A stretch of 47,726 bases of DNA from Prevotella sp. UBA5387 (GTDB lineage: Bacteria; Bacteroidota; Bacteroidia; Bacteroidales; Bacteroidaceae): the NCBI GenBank assembly GCA_002407775.1, contig DHOP01000059.1, positions 1 through 47,726 on the forward strand. Direction: 5' to 3'. Positions within the stretch are counted from its first letter, which is position 1. Each line of letters begins with the position of its first letter. Below the pieces are notes generated by a model. The model made no database searches. It saw only the letters and a program-made list of their open reading frames with translations, and was not told where the DNA came from. Positions 35,501-43,318 of this stretch are shown here, piece after piece. The translations under genes and the position numbers were made by a program.

Positions 35501-36665
35501 TATCCCATTCAAGCAATCCCGAGCCTTCGGTGGAAACATACAATTTGTTTCCTCTATTAGTGACCATTGCCCCATAGATTCCCAACTCATTGCTAATATA
35601 ATCTTTAGGATCATGCAATGTGAACCGGTTATTATAAACACTATAATAGTTCACTCCACCAGAGTATGTGCCAATCCATAGTCCATTATTGCGGTCCGAA
35701 CATAAAGAATAGATGGAAAAGTGACTTAATTGGCCTTTCCCCTTTCCTTCATGCGAAACTATTGATATCGCTCCGTTCGACATATCCATGGCAAACAGAC
35801 CATCAAAAGTACCCAAATATAGCGTTCGGCCAACCTGAACGATGGCTCTGATGTTGTTAGTCGTCAATGAAGAGTTTAGGGTCGTATAGGTTATAATTTG
35901 TCCTGTTTTGAGGTTGAATTTACAGAGTCCTCCACTCTTAGTGGCAATCCAAATGTTTTTCCATGAGTCTTCATAGATCTGGGCAATCTCATTGCTAGCG
36001 ATTCTGTTTTTGGATCCTTGTGAAGTATAGTGAATTACTAATCTGCGTTTTTTGTCAAAGCGATATACTCCATTCTGATCCGTACCCACCCAAAGTTCAC
36101 CTTTTGTTGATTCCATGAGTGAAGATACAGCAATCCCATTTAGACGCTTAAGCTGATGAATGGTGGTGGTTTTCCGCTTAGTTTTTTCAGAAAAATAAAA
36201 GAGACCATTGGGAGTTCCCACCCATAGTGTTCCATTTACGTCAGCGAAAAGTGCCCTCGCCCCACCATTAAGCAGTGGGTGCTTGTTCGCATAGTATGGA
36301 GTAATACGATTGGTAGTAAGGTCAATACAGGTAAGCCCTTGAAGACTCCCTATCCACAAATTATGACATCTACTTTCGGTAATTGTTGTCACATGATTGT
36401 CTACCAAGCTATTTTGCTCTTGATCATCCTGATGCTTGTAAACTTTCATTTCATTACCATCGAACCTGTTCAAACCATTTCGGGTACCAAACCATATGTA
36501 CCCTTTATAATCTTCGTGAATCTTCAGGACAGAAAGTTGTGAGAGTTTTTCCTCTAATCCGATATTTGCAAAATAATATGTATTATTTGCCGAAGCTGTC
36601 AAACCTCTCATCAACATCAGTGTGAGAAAAAGAATTTCTAATAATGTACACAAACGGGACTTCAT
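32556..36665 (-). CDS. Hybrid two-component system sensor-regulator (HTCS)
   Basis: This single protein senses a glycan fragment in the periplasm and switches on the PUL. In about 1369 residues the order is: signal or anchor (1-28); about 14 Reg_prop beta-propeller repeats (to about 690; for example KGYIWFGTRNGLNRFDG); a Y_Y_Y domain (about 700-780); a transmembrane helix (about 790-810); HisKA with FSHELRTPLQLI (His about 848); HATPase with ILFNLLSNALKNTP and GSGIGLSL; a receiver with IIISDIMMPEMNG (Asp about 1161); and an AraC helix-turn-helix (about 1265-1369) with SQAYFSKCFKTVYNCSPTEY. I chose the ATG at 36665; the six-base longer reading starts at TTG. It is central in the PUL, next to a terminator at 36751-36782. 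Confidence 0.95.
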   Translation of the reverse strand: MKSRLCTLLEILFLTLMLMRGLTASANNTYYFANIGLEEKLSQLSVLKIHEDYKGYIWFGTRNGLNRFDGNEMKVYKHQDDQEQNSLVDNHVTTITESRCHNLWIGSLQGLTCIDLTTNRITPYYANKHPLLNGGARALFADVNGTLWVGTPNGLFYFSEKTKRKTTTIHQLKRLNGIAVSSLMESTKGELWVGTDQNGVYRFDKKRRLVIHYTSQGSKNRIASNEIAQIYEDSWKNIWIATKSGGLCKFNLKTGQIITYTTLNSSLTTNNIRAIVQVGRTLYLGTFDGLFAMDMSNGAISIVSHEGKGKGQLSHFSIYSLCSDRNNGLWIGTYSGGVNYYSVYNNRFTLHDPKDYISNELGIYGAMVTNRGNKLYVSTEGSGLLEWDNKANTYQCYRYNSSTHVSGRNIIKSITSIGNSQLMCGTSEGEVYVFNPSTKEFTEYSSLHMTNSIYAIHSSKDGGIWLATSKANKGLIYVRKGQGPISKFKILGQKGLYSFPSMRSMLAISDGVFLLGSRSNGLIRFDTKKNVIKSFNKQGKGHSHLPSDYVTTITRDLKGQIWVGTFGGGLCLYDDKSGITKIVTEHNGIASNEIYSIVVDKQNRLWMSNGNCITSYQPEKGKIHNYQVDVVGVQEFSPNSGVMLNNGDICFSASNGFVTFNPNKLQLNSYSPPLVLNSLAIDNKWVSSIDGKIIDRVLDDVETLKLAHNQNNITISYCALNYSYPQQNQYAYRLVGHDKDWNYVGNRHEAYYTNLNPGKYTFELKASNNDGIWNKDIRRMTIIVRPPIWATWYAYLFYICVIVGISFLILYFVNKKRRLEQELMYEQKEQQQQKDFHEAKMNMYTSFSHELRTPLQLILSPLENLMNRHIFDLDVKNKLELIHNNSQRLLLLVNQLMDLQKSGSGKMQVKIGHYDLFSFVNEIYGAFKNIANDKEIELTYNQENIHLMAWFDKSLFEKILFNLLSNALKNTPYQGKIAILFDSVTDIHEADIPVELQSHLPVSNSLYMMRITDNGKGIPEKEIKKIFEPFYQASNNSASKGIGSGIGLSLTQTIVQLHHGIIWARNNEAGGATFSIVFPIGKECYDSKDIYEESEDVLQDIIPTTKSLTIELEKRYTVLLVEDNTDLRQYVKESLTPYFDVIEAEDGKVGLDKAFSEIPDIIISDIMMPEMNGIELCKNIKEDMQTGHIPVVLITAKSMVEHIIEGYETGADDYIVKPFSVDILIHRIKNILETRDKLKDVYGKRFSAEALGFDLSSSQDAFVQKFFEIIEKNISNSELNIDFICKEIGVSRSNLYKKLRAVTQLSPIELIRDKRLEVATQLLRETDHSIFDIAILTGFSSQAYFSKCFKTVYNCSPTEYAEKYSSQNQ

Positions 36666-36750
36666 TGTCAAATGATTAATATGCTGTAAAGTTATTATTA
36701 TTTTTTTAATTATAAACTTTTTTTAGTCACTAACTAATATATAAACAAAA

Positions 36751-36782
36751 CGGCACACCTATCTTTTATAATAGGTGTGTCG
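36751..36782 (-). terminator. Hairpin terminator of the SusC-to-lyase operon
   Basis: CGGCACACCTAT (36751-36762) pairs with ATAGGTGTGTCG (36771-36782) with one G-U type mismatch, and on the minus strand it is followed by TTTTGTTTATATATT. It lies just after the jelly-roll lipoprotein gene and before the HTCS gene, so it separates the two transcripts. Confidence 0.65.
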
Positions 36783-36811
36783 CTAATGATTAATGAATGT
36801 ATATAACTATG

Positions 36812-37831
36812 TTAATCGTGTGGTTGTGGGTTTGGATTAGTATCTGCCTCATAGACTTTAAAGTCGCCCAATTTCAACGTTTCATCTTTAATACCGTTTG
36901 TGGGTCGGTCGTTCTTATCGGTCATAGAACTGCCATAGCTCCGATATATTCCAAACTTATTGCGTATATTGGTTGCCCCTTTTCGCCATAAGTCAATATC
37001 ATTGAAAGATTTGTCAACGATCACCTTTCCGTCGCTGATACGGGTCAGTTTGATTTTAAAAAAGCCATGGTGAGTGTAATGCATTTCAGTTTCGACCTGA
37101 ATCCATTGATCTTCGAAGTCACTCAATGGAAGATTGTCAATAATGGTTCCTTTCGTTGAAGCACTTACATCACCAGTATGGATTACTTGAACTCTACAGT
37201 TACTGCCATCAGAATTTGATCTTGGAGTTATTGTGATTAGAGGAGCTCCATTGTTGCCCTCTTGCGCTTTCAATTGATGAATATGACAGAAGCTAGAAGA
37301 TGGCTGAAATCCTTTGGGTATGCGGAACTTCCATGACAGACGTTGCCATTCGTCCCAATTTCCATTCATCTTATACCATTGAGAGGAAGTCTGGCTCTTC
37401 ATCTCATTGCGCTGTCTATCCACTATTTTGCCGCGATCTCCATCCAATACCACGCTATTAGCGTGAATAGAGAATTTATAGACATATTGCTTTAGATCAT
37501 TATCATATTCTACTACACAATGTATACCATCCTTGTCGTCTAGCTCCGATGAATTTGGATTTTCTGTATAGTCCCATCCTAATGTGTGCATATATTGGTT
37601 AATGGCATTATGATCCTGCCCCACCAAGTCTTGTGTAGCTTGCATCGTACTCTGAAGTACGAAGTTTTTGGTGGATATTGTATCAGATTCCACTTCCTCG
37701 GGCTTATTGTTATTTTCGACTGTTTCGTTACTCGATGTATCAGTCGTGACATCTTTGGAACAGGATATGATCGTTGCATAGATACTCGTATGGACAACAA
37801 TCATGCTTAAAAAAAGAATTGCTTTTTTCAT
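36812..37831 (-). CDS. Jelly-roll lipoprotein, candidate polysaccharide lyase
   Basis: The 339-residue protein has a lipoprotein signal (MKKAILFLSMIVVHTSIYATIISC, Cys 24) and a Thr/Glu/Asn-rich linker, so it is probably displayed on the outer membrane. The rest is a beta jelly roll like the heparinase/glucuronan-lyase-type fold: WQRLSWKFRIPKGFQPSSSF, FCHIHQLKAQEGNNGAPLITI, WIQVETEMHYTHHGFFKIKL and NKFGIYRSYGSS. The HIHQLK and HYTHHG segments hold candidate His/Lys catalytic residues. The exact family is not recognised. It is the last gene of the SusC operon, 18 bp after the MG2/plug-like gene. Confidence 0.75.
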   Translation of the reverse strand: MKKAILFLSMIVVHTSIYATIISCSKDVTTDTSSNETVENNNKPEEVESDTISTKNFVLQSTMQATQDLVGQDHNAINQYMHTLGWDYTENPNSSELDDKDGIHCVVEYDNDLKQYVYKFSIHANSVVLDGDRGKIVDRQRNEMKSQTSSQWYKMNGNWDEWQRLSWKFRIPKGFQPSSSFCHIHQLKAQEGNNGAPLITITPRSNSDGSNCRVQVIHTGDVSASTKGTIIDNLPLSDFEDQWIQVETEMHYTHHGFFKIKLTRISDGKVIVDKSFNDIDLWRKGATNIRNKFGIYRSYGSSMTDKNDRPTNGIKDETLKLGDFKVYEADTNPNPQPHD

Positions 37832-37849
37832 ATTTGGTGTAAGGTCATA

Positions 37850-40660
37850 TTAAAATGTTCGTTTCAATTGATATTCGTAATGGAGAGGTATTCCTCTAGT
37901 ATTCATTCCTTCAAAGATGATAGTATAGTTGCTCTTTCTGTCACCAGTATAGAAGGTTATACTTCCATTACCATTAGGATCAATGGGTACGTTGGGTTGC
38001 CAATGGATGGTAGTACGTAAATCTGGATTGAAAGAGTCCTGCACCGCCGTCTTGTATTTGGGTGAATAAAACTCCTTGTATTTAGTTGTTCCAAGTAATA
38101 CCGTTGCATCACCCCTAGAGTCATTTGATGGAATTTTCAAATCACCCGACCTGGATGCCAACACAATGCATCCTCCTGATGTACGGAGGTCGCCGTCCTT
38201 GAAGTTGTGAATCTGAGCATCATATTCCAAGCTTTGCAGCTCTTCCTCATCTGCTCCGTTCTCGAAAGCCTCAAGATAGGCTTGTTCTATGGCTTGATGG
38301 TTCTGAATATATCCTAGTCCTGCATCCACTTCGGGATCGATTTTGTGGACGCTGATGATGTCGTTGGCAGAGATATCCTTCAGTATATTGAAAGATATTG
38401 AATGATCGTCTAGCATAAACCTTACAGGGAGGCCATAGTTTATCTTTCCCATTGGCTTCAAGATCTCACGGTTGTTAATGTCAGTGGACATTCTCATTTC
38501 TGGTCTCAGAGACTGCTTGGGATTGAGATAGGGGCGGTTGTTGATGATTTGAAAGCCTGGAATCTTTTGTACCAAATCAAATGCTGTGCTCGCATTTTGT
38601 TGGCGTATCATCTCCTCATCATTGAGCTTATAAGATGAGAACCTATCCTTTATCTTCATTTCTGCTGTTACCGCAACTTCGGGTAGGTTCAGAATCCAAA
38701 GGCTATCAGTCTTTATAGTTGTAGGTAAGTCTAGAGTTGTTAGTACGTTAGAAGGTTGAGGTAATGATACATAAATGTTTTTGTTCTCTGCTACAGGAAA
38801 CCAGTCCTTATCGAGAGTCAGGACGGATCGGAGCAATTTCCCTTTTTCCAGGACAGAAGCCTCCACTTTACCTGTTTCACCATATTGCAAGTTGCTAAGT
38901 ATAAATCTGCCATTGCTATCAGTGATAAGTGGGGGATAATTCTTCTTGTTCACTTGTACGATAACAGCCTTGTTAGTAACTGGGGTGCTGCCGTTCAGTA
39001 CATTTCCTGAGACAGTTTGGCTGAGCTCCAGGTCAAACTTAGGATTAGTCATTCTGGATTTAAGAATATCATCAACTCTAAATCTTGTCCAACCCTGCGT
39101 TAGCATCAGATTATCCAGACAGGCCAGAGTACGTCGATCATCATTCTGAAAATAATATCCAGGATCTTCTATATACCCTTTCAAGTCGCTATTGAGCAAT
39201 AGTTGGGATATGATATTATTGCTTGTAGAGTCCGTATGAACAAATTGATTGTCTGTGACACTTATTGAGTAAGTACCTTGAGGACTTATTCCTAGGCTAT
39301 CTGCTATGTGGATGTTTATCTTTACAGGTACTCGAGATTCGTAATTGGGTTTGTCTTGTACAATTTTGCAATTGGATTTCATGTTGTGGATAAACAACAA
39401 TCTTTCACTGTAAGGAATCATGGAGTCATCAATAAGTGTGAGACTTACGATGCCGTCAGGAATATTGGTTATGTCAATCATTCCTGTCGGTTGTATCAAT
39501 TTATTGACAAAAAGTACAAATCCTCGCAGATGGCCCACTATATAGAAAGTATGTTGCAAGCCGTTCTGTGGCTGTAAAACTTGATAGTATGCTTTGCCCT
39601 TACGTGTAGAAATGGTCAAAGCATAGTCGTCATCGGAGGGTAGGGGCAATGCGAATTTCTTGGTTATTGATTTTCCGTTGTATGTTGTGTGGACAACTGC
39701 CGTGTATTGTTTGTTCGGAATTACATTAAGCATGAAGTTGCCAATGCCAACATGTAAACTTTGAAAATTGGCAACCGTATCACCTTCGCTATCAATTATT
39801 TCCCCAAGAACATCGATACTCTGTCCATTAGAAGCTTGTGCCTTGAAAGCAACTTTCTGCATGTTACCGACAATTAGCTCTCCTCCCTCGGGGAAGAAGT
39901 CTACATGAAAGTCGAAGGCTTCAGGTACATAAAACGTTCGCTTATATGTAATTTGATTCTTCTTGTCGTCCAAAATGATGTAGATGTATTGCTCAACATC
40001 CTCTTTGGGAGGAATGTCTACAAAGATTTCACCATCATCGTTAGTCATCTGCTGGTGAAAGGAGTTGCCATTTGGCTTTGTCCGAACCATATAGTTGACA
40101 TATTGCTTGGCATAGTATCCTCCGTTTACTTTACTCAATTGGACGATTGCTGTTCGCTTGCTTTCGTCCTCCTTATATCTTATTTTTGTTGTCAAAAAAG
40201 AGTGTTGAGAAGACGAGACAGTCAGGTTCTTATAGAAGAAATAGTTAGGGGATTCGTTAAGCATCCATCGTGTGTATGCCCTTAAATAGTAATTTCCTTC
40301 ACCCATGTTTGCTGGTAGAGCAATGAATCCTGGCATTGATTTATCGTTAAACCGTTCGAACTTCTTTCTTTGCAAGACAGTGTTTTTGCGGTCAAGTAGC
40401 TCCACGTACACGTATTTGCTACCCGTTTCTGGTGAATGAGTGATAGAGTTCACCAAATAAGTTTCCATCCATATAGTATCACACGACAAATAATTGGACT
40501 TATCTGTGTGAACATATACCTTCTCTGATGGTAGATTAGTTATCTGTTTGAAGGCAGCAGCAACCTTGCTAAATACAACAGAATCTGTGGAATCAGCATA
40601 AACAGCTAAGGAAGCACACCAAAGCATGCTTCCTAAAAAAAACAACCTAAACCTTTCCAC
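37850..40660 (-). CDS. Large exported MG2/carboxypeptidase-like/plug-like surface protein
   Basis: This exported protein of about 936 residues has no barrel. The first 130 residues (LPSEKVYVHTDKSNYLSCDTIWMETYL) match the MG2-like start of alpha-2-macroglobulin-type Bacteroidetes proteins. Repeated beta-sandwiches follow, then a carboxypeptidase-regulatory-like domain (SGNVLNGSTPVTNKAVIVQV, about 590) and a plug-like segment (STAFDLVQKIPGFQIINNRPYLNPK, about 705). A tail, TIHWQPNVPIDPNGNGSITFYTGD, recalls macroglobulin ends. The GTG at 40660 gives a clean signal peptide (MERFRLFFLGSMLWCASLAVYAD) 20 bp after the upstream gene; the longest reading begins at 40741 inside that gene and has 27 unlikely extra residues. 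Its role in glycan handling is unknown. Confidence 0.75.
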   Translation of the reverse strand: MERFRLFFLGSMLWCASLAVYADSTDSVVFSKVAAAFKQITNLPSEKVYVHTDKSNYLSCDTIWMETYLVNSITHSPETGSKYVYVELLDRKNTVLQRKKFERFNDKSMPGFIALPANMGEGNYYLRAYTRWMLNESPNYFFYKNLTVSSSQHSFLTTKIRYKEDESKRTAIVQLSKVNGGYYAKQYVNYMVRTKPNGNSFHQQMTNDDGEIFVDIPPKEDVEQYIYIILDDKKNQITYKRTFYVPEAFDFHVDFFPEGGELIVGNMQKVAFKAQASNGQSIDVLGEIIDSEGDTVANFQSLHVGIGNFMLNVIPNKQYTAVVHTTYNGKSITKKFALPLPSDDDYALTISTRKGKAYYQVLQPQNGLQHTFYIVGHLRGFVLFVNKLIQPTGMIDITNIPDGIVSLTLIDDSMIPYSERLLFIHNMKSNCKIVQDKPNYESRVPVKINIHIADSLGISPQGTYSISVTDNQFVHTDSTSNNIISQLLLNSDLKGYIEDPGYYFQNDDRRTLACLDNLMLTQGWTRFRVDDILKSRMTNPKFDLELSQTVSGNVLNGSTPVTNKAVIVQVNKKNYPPLITDSNGRFILSNLQYGETGKVEASVLEKGKLLRSVLTLDKDWFPVAENKNIYVSLPQPSNVLTTLDLPTTIKTDSLWILNLPEVAVTAEMKIKDRFSSYKLNDEEMIRQQNASTAFDLVQKIPGFQIINNRPYLNPKQSLRPEMRMSTDINNREILKPMGKINYGLPVRFMLDDHSISFNILKDISANDIISVHKIDPEVDAGLGYIQNHQAIEQAYLEAFENGADEEELQSLEYDAQIHNFKDGDLRTSGGCIVLASRSGDLKIPSNDSRGDATVLLGTTKYKEFYSPKYKTAVQDSFNPDLRTTIHWQPNVPIDPNGNGSITFYTGDRKSNYTIIFEGMNTRGIPLHYEYQLKRTF

Positions 40661-40679
40661 TCGACCTATGTCAGTGCAA

Positions 40680-41351
40680 TTAGCGTTTAATCGTCGTAAT
40701 AATGATAACACCATTAGCTCCTTTGACGCCATATCCTCCACCGTCTTTATTTACTTCTATTTTATCTATATCATTGACAGACAGCTGTCGATTAACTTCT
40801 TCGCTTGTTTCATAAACAGTTCCATCGACGACAAAAAGCGGTTCAGTATTTGACTCGAACGAACTCCCGCCACGAATTGTAATCTGCGAACCATTACTAC
40901 CTTCAGTGACCGTTACACCAGGAATTGAAGAACGAAGGATGTCATAAATGGAATTAGCCGACATTCTAGTAATTTGTTCTCTAACAAGAATGTTGGAAGA
41001 CATCGGACGAAATGCATTTTTATATTCGATAACTTCTTTGTTGTCACCTTCTTTCAACGTAAACTTGGATTTATCAAAAAGAATAGTAACATCTTTGTGA
41101 ACTCCAATAGGAAATACAGCCTCGTACTTTTTATTCACTGCAATAACAAGCGTGTCCGTGCTCTTTACGTTATCTAGAACAAACGCCCCCTGCTTGTCAG
41201 TCTTTATTGACTCGGTCGTGTTTTTTTCCCAGACTTTAACGCCTTTTACAGGTTTTTGTTTCCTATCAATGACAGTACCTCTGATTTGTGCAAACAACGG
41301 AGATGCTGAAAGCATTGAAACAAATACTAAAATGAGAGTCTTTTTCATCAT
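40680..41351 (-). CDS. Barrel-less TonB plug-domain protein
   Basis: The 223-residue exported protein has a signal peptide MMKKTLILVFVSMLSASPLFAQ, a carboxypeptidase-regulatory-like domain (IRGTVIDRKQKPVKGVKVW, about 23-95) and a complete TonB plug (SIYDILRSSIPGVTVTEGSNGSQITIRGGSS to DIDKIEVNKDGGGYGVKGANGVIIITT). It stops where SusC-type proteins would start the barrel. The next gene in the operon has its own signal peptide and is not a displaced barrel, so this is not a simple frameshift. It might gate or partner another outer-membrane protein, but no function is established. Confidence 0.82.
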   Translation of the reverse strand: MMKKTLILVFVSMLSASPLFAQIRGTVIDRKQKPVKGVKVWEKNTTESIKTDKQGAFVLDNVKSTDTLVIAVNKKYEAVFPIGVHKDVTILFDKSKFTLKEGDNKEVIEYKNAFRPMSSNILVREQITRMSANSIYDILRSSIPGVTVTEGSNGSQITIRGGSSFESNTEPLFVVDGTVYETSEEVNRQLSVNDIDKIEVNKDGGGYGVKGANGVIIITTIKR

Positions 41352-41374
41352 AAGAAATTAAAATGAGTTATGAA

Positions 41375-41485
41375 GAGGCTACTTCAAAAGGTTGTTATTT
41401 GATAGATCCTATTCAGCATTTTCTATAGTGAATTCTATATCACCACTTCATGCTCGAAGTTCTCGCAACCTTTTGATGTAGCCTC
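41375..41485. mobile_element. 111-bp MITE-like element with 20-bp terminal inverted repeats
   Basis: The ends are GAGGCTACTTCAAAAGGTTG (41375-41394) and CAACCTTTTGATGTAGCCTC (41466-41485), inverted repeats with a single mismatch. TGAA stands directly outside both ends and may be a 4-bp target duplication. There is no ORF inside. It sits between the SusE/F-position lipoprotein gene and the plug-only gene and could also fold as a long hairpin in the operon mRNA. Confidence 0.65.
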
Positions 41486-41491
41486 TGAATA

Positions 41492-42580
41492 TTATTTCAA
41501 CAGATCATCTACGTTAGAGGCATAGCAGTCGTCTAAGTAGAACTGGGGAAGATTACGTGCTCCAATACCATTGAGTTGATAGATTTCCCAGTTGCTGACA
41601 TACATTTTCCCAACACAGTTGTTGGCGGTTCTGAGGTCACGCACGATGTTTGATCGTAACACCTCTGAGCCATCTACAAATGACACGAGTACCTCATCAG
41701 AAGCCATTCCCATACTAACAGTGTGGTAACTCATGTTTTGGAAAATGTTCATTGTGTTCAATTTGTGATACTCGTTAACCTCAGTCTTGATTCCGGTAGG
41801 ACTGATATGTTGGGCAATCAAGCATACATTCCAATCAGTCGTTCCTTCTACTGTAGTTGTTCCGTCAGTAAGTACAGGATAGCCATCAGTAGGTACATGA
41901 GGATACCATTGCATGCGGATCTGCCCGATATAGTTGTTCTCGTTGGTTAAGTCAGATCGCATATTCCATCGGTATTCCAATACGGCATTAGCTGACTTTT
42001 TCCCGACTGTGATTAATTGGGTTGTTGGCATGTATTTGTCAAATCCTACTTTAGCTCGAACAGAAAAAGGAATACAGAGAGCATCGTCACCGAATGAATG
42101 GCGAATATATCGCGTTGGCTCGGTAGGTGAGTTGACCGTTGTTTGCAGATATTGGTTACCATTTGATTCCGTTACAAACTTGCTCTTTGCATTTTGCAAT
42201 GAGAATGAGGTCTGGCTTTCCCCGCTAAACTTTTCAAAGAAGTAGCTGGATACATACATTTTGTGAGAACGTATCACAGACTGGTCCCCAACAGTTGCCG
42301 TACATGTAATAGTGTAGGTACCTGGAACAGACGGAGCTTTCCAAGTCATTTCGTTCAATCCTTGTGGCTGGGTTAGCATACCACTGTCGCACGTCCAGGT
42401 ATAATTGGTATTCCATAGATCGCTTGAGTTTACACACATCCATACCTTTACCTTTTGGTTGCAATAGAACTCATCGCCCATTGCATTCAGAGTGTCTACA
42501 GTCAAGGATTCGCTTTCATCGCTACAGGAAAAGAAGCCTAAGCTAATAATTAGCGATATTAATAGATGAAAGTATTTCAT
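41492..42580 (-). CDS. PUL surface lipoprotein with Ig/PKD-like and jelly-roll domains
   Basis: The 362-residue protein has a lipoprotein signal (MKYFHLLISLIISLGFFSC, Cys 19). Residues about 30-108 are an Ig/PKD-like module (WTCDSGMLTQPQGLNEMTWKAPSVPGTYTITCTATV in segments). The rest is a beta-sandwich of concanavalin type with WNVCLIAQHISPTGIKTEVN and NWEIYQLNGIGARNLPQFYLDDCYASN. It occupies a SusE/SusF-like place after SusD, and binding of the glycan at the cell surface is the likely job. The family is not recognised. Confidence 0.75.
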   Translation of the reverse strand: MKYFHLLISLIISLGFFSCSDESESLTVDTLNAMGDEFYCNQKVKVWMCVNSSDLWNTNYTWTCDSGMLTQPQGLNEMTWKAPSVPGTYTITCTATVGDQSVIRSHKMYVSSYFFEKFSGESQTSFSLQNAKSKFVTESNGNQYLQTTVNSPTEPTRYIRHSFGDDALCIPFSVRAKVGFDKYMPTTQLITVGKKSANAVLEYRWNMRSDLTNENNYIGQIRMQWYPHVPTDGYPVLTDGTTTVEGTTDWNVCLIAQHISPTGIKTEVNEYHKLNTMNIFQNMSYHTVSMGMASDEVLVSFVDGSEVLRSNIVRDLRTANNCVGKMYVSNWEIYQLNGIGARNLPQFYLDDCYASNVDDLLK

Positions 42581-42599
42581 AATAAATTCTCTTTAATCA

Positions 42600-43292
42600 T
42601 TAGTTGTTCAGGTGAATTTGGTCTTTCGTTGGCCGATCCAACCAGCTGTCCAGTACATGCATGTAAGATTTGCTGACTGTAGAGTACATATTAGCTGTAC
42701 GTGGTTTAATCCCAGTCTTGTAATGTCCGTCAAAGTTATTAAACACAATGTTTGGGTTGCGGTCTTTCAGCAAATACATGTTTACATAAGCAGTGTCAGC
42801 TGTGGCACATGTAGCAAACCAAGTAGGCTCTGCAGGTAGATTAGTGAAAGTATATTCTCCTTTCACTATATGATACAGCAGAAACTCGCGGACTTGCTCT
42901 TTTGGATATGCAGTCATTGAGATAGGAGCATAAGTCACAGTGTCGCCAGATGTTTCATCTATATAAGTGATCTGATGCTGCTGAAAATAACTTCTATCCG
43001 TTGAATTATCAGAATTGAAAGCGGTATTCGTCGGAAGAATGTAGGTCATGTTCATTTGTTTGAACTCCTGTTCCATGCCTGCATAGTCAATGGCTTCCTT
43101 CAGTAATGAGAAGATGTCGGATCGTGATGCAATCCAATCATAGGTTGACATCTCCACCTTGTTATTGGCAATACCTACGCTGTAATCAAAGTCGTAAGAG
43201 TCTTGATACTGTAATCCAAACACTTCACAACTAGCCATGATCACGGGTGTAGTCAGCAGTATGAATAGTTTCGCAATAATATTTCGTTTCAT
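42600..43292 (-). CDS. Fasciclin-domain (FAS1-like) lipoprotein
   Basis: The 230-residue protein has a lipoprotein signal ending LTTPVIMASC (Cys 22). The FAS1 pattern is visible: DIFSLLKEAIDYAGMEQEF, then MTYILPTNTAFN, then EQVREFLLYHIVKGEYTFTNLP, and a closing TVSKSYMHVLDSWLDRP. FAS1 domains mediate adhesion or ligand binding in other systems. Here it sits directly after SusD in the PUL operon, where a substrate-binding lipoprotein is normally found. Its ligand is unknown. Confidence 0.78.
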   Translation of the reverse strand: MKRNIIAKLFILLTTPVIMASCEVFGLQYQDSYDFDYSVGIANNKVEMSTYDWIASRSDIFSLLKEAIDYAGMEQEFKQMNMTYILPTNTAFNSDNSTDRSYFQQHQITYIDETSGDTVTYAPISMTAYPKEQVREFLLYHIVKGEYTFTNLPAEPTWFATCATADTAYVNMYLLKDRNPNIVFNNFDGHYKTGIKPRTANMYSTVSKSYMHVLDSWLDRPTKDQIHLNN

Positions 43293-43318
43293 AATTATTA
43301 TCGTTTTAGAATGATAAG

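Noticed and set aside
40661..40741. Longer start of the MG2/plug-like gene inside the plug-only gene
   Set aside because: The extra residues put charged sequence before a good signal peptide. A GTG at 40660 fits the intergenic position.
40680..41351. Plug-only gene as a frameshifted SusC
   Set aside because: The following gene has its own signal peptide and no barrel, so there is no separated receptor half.
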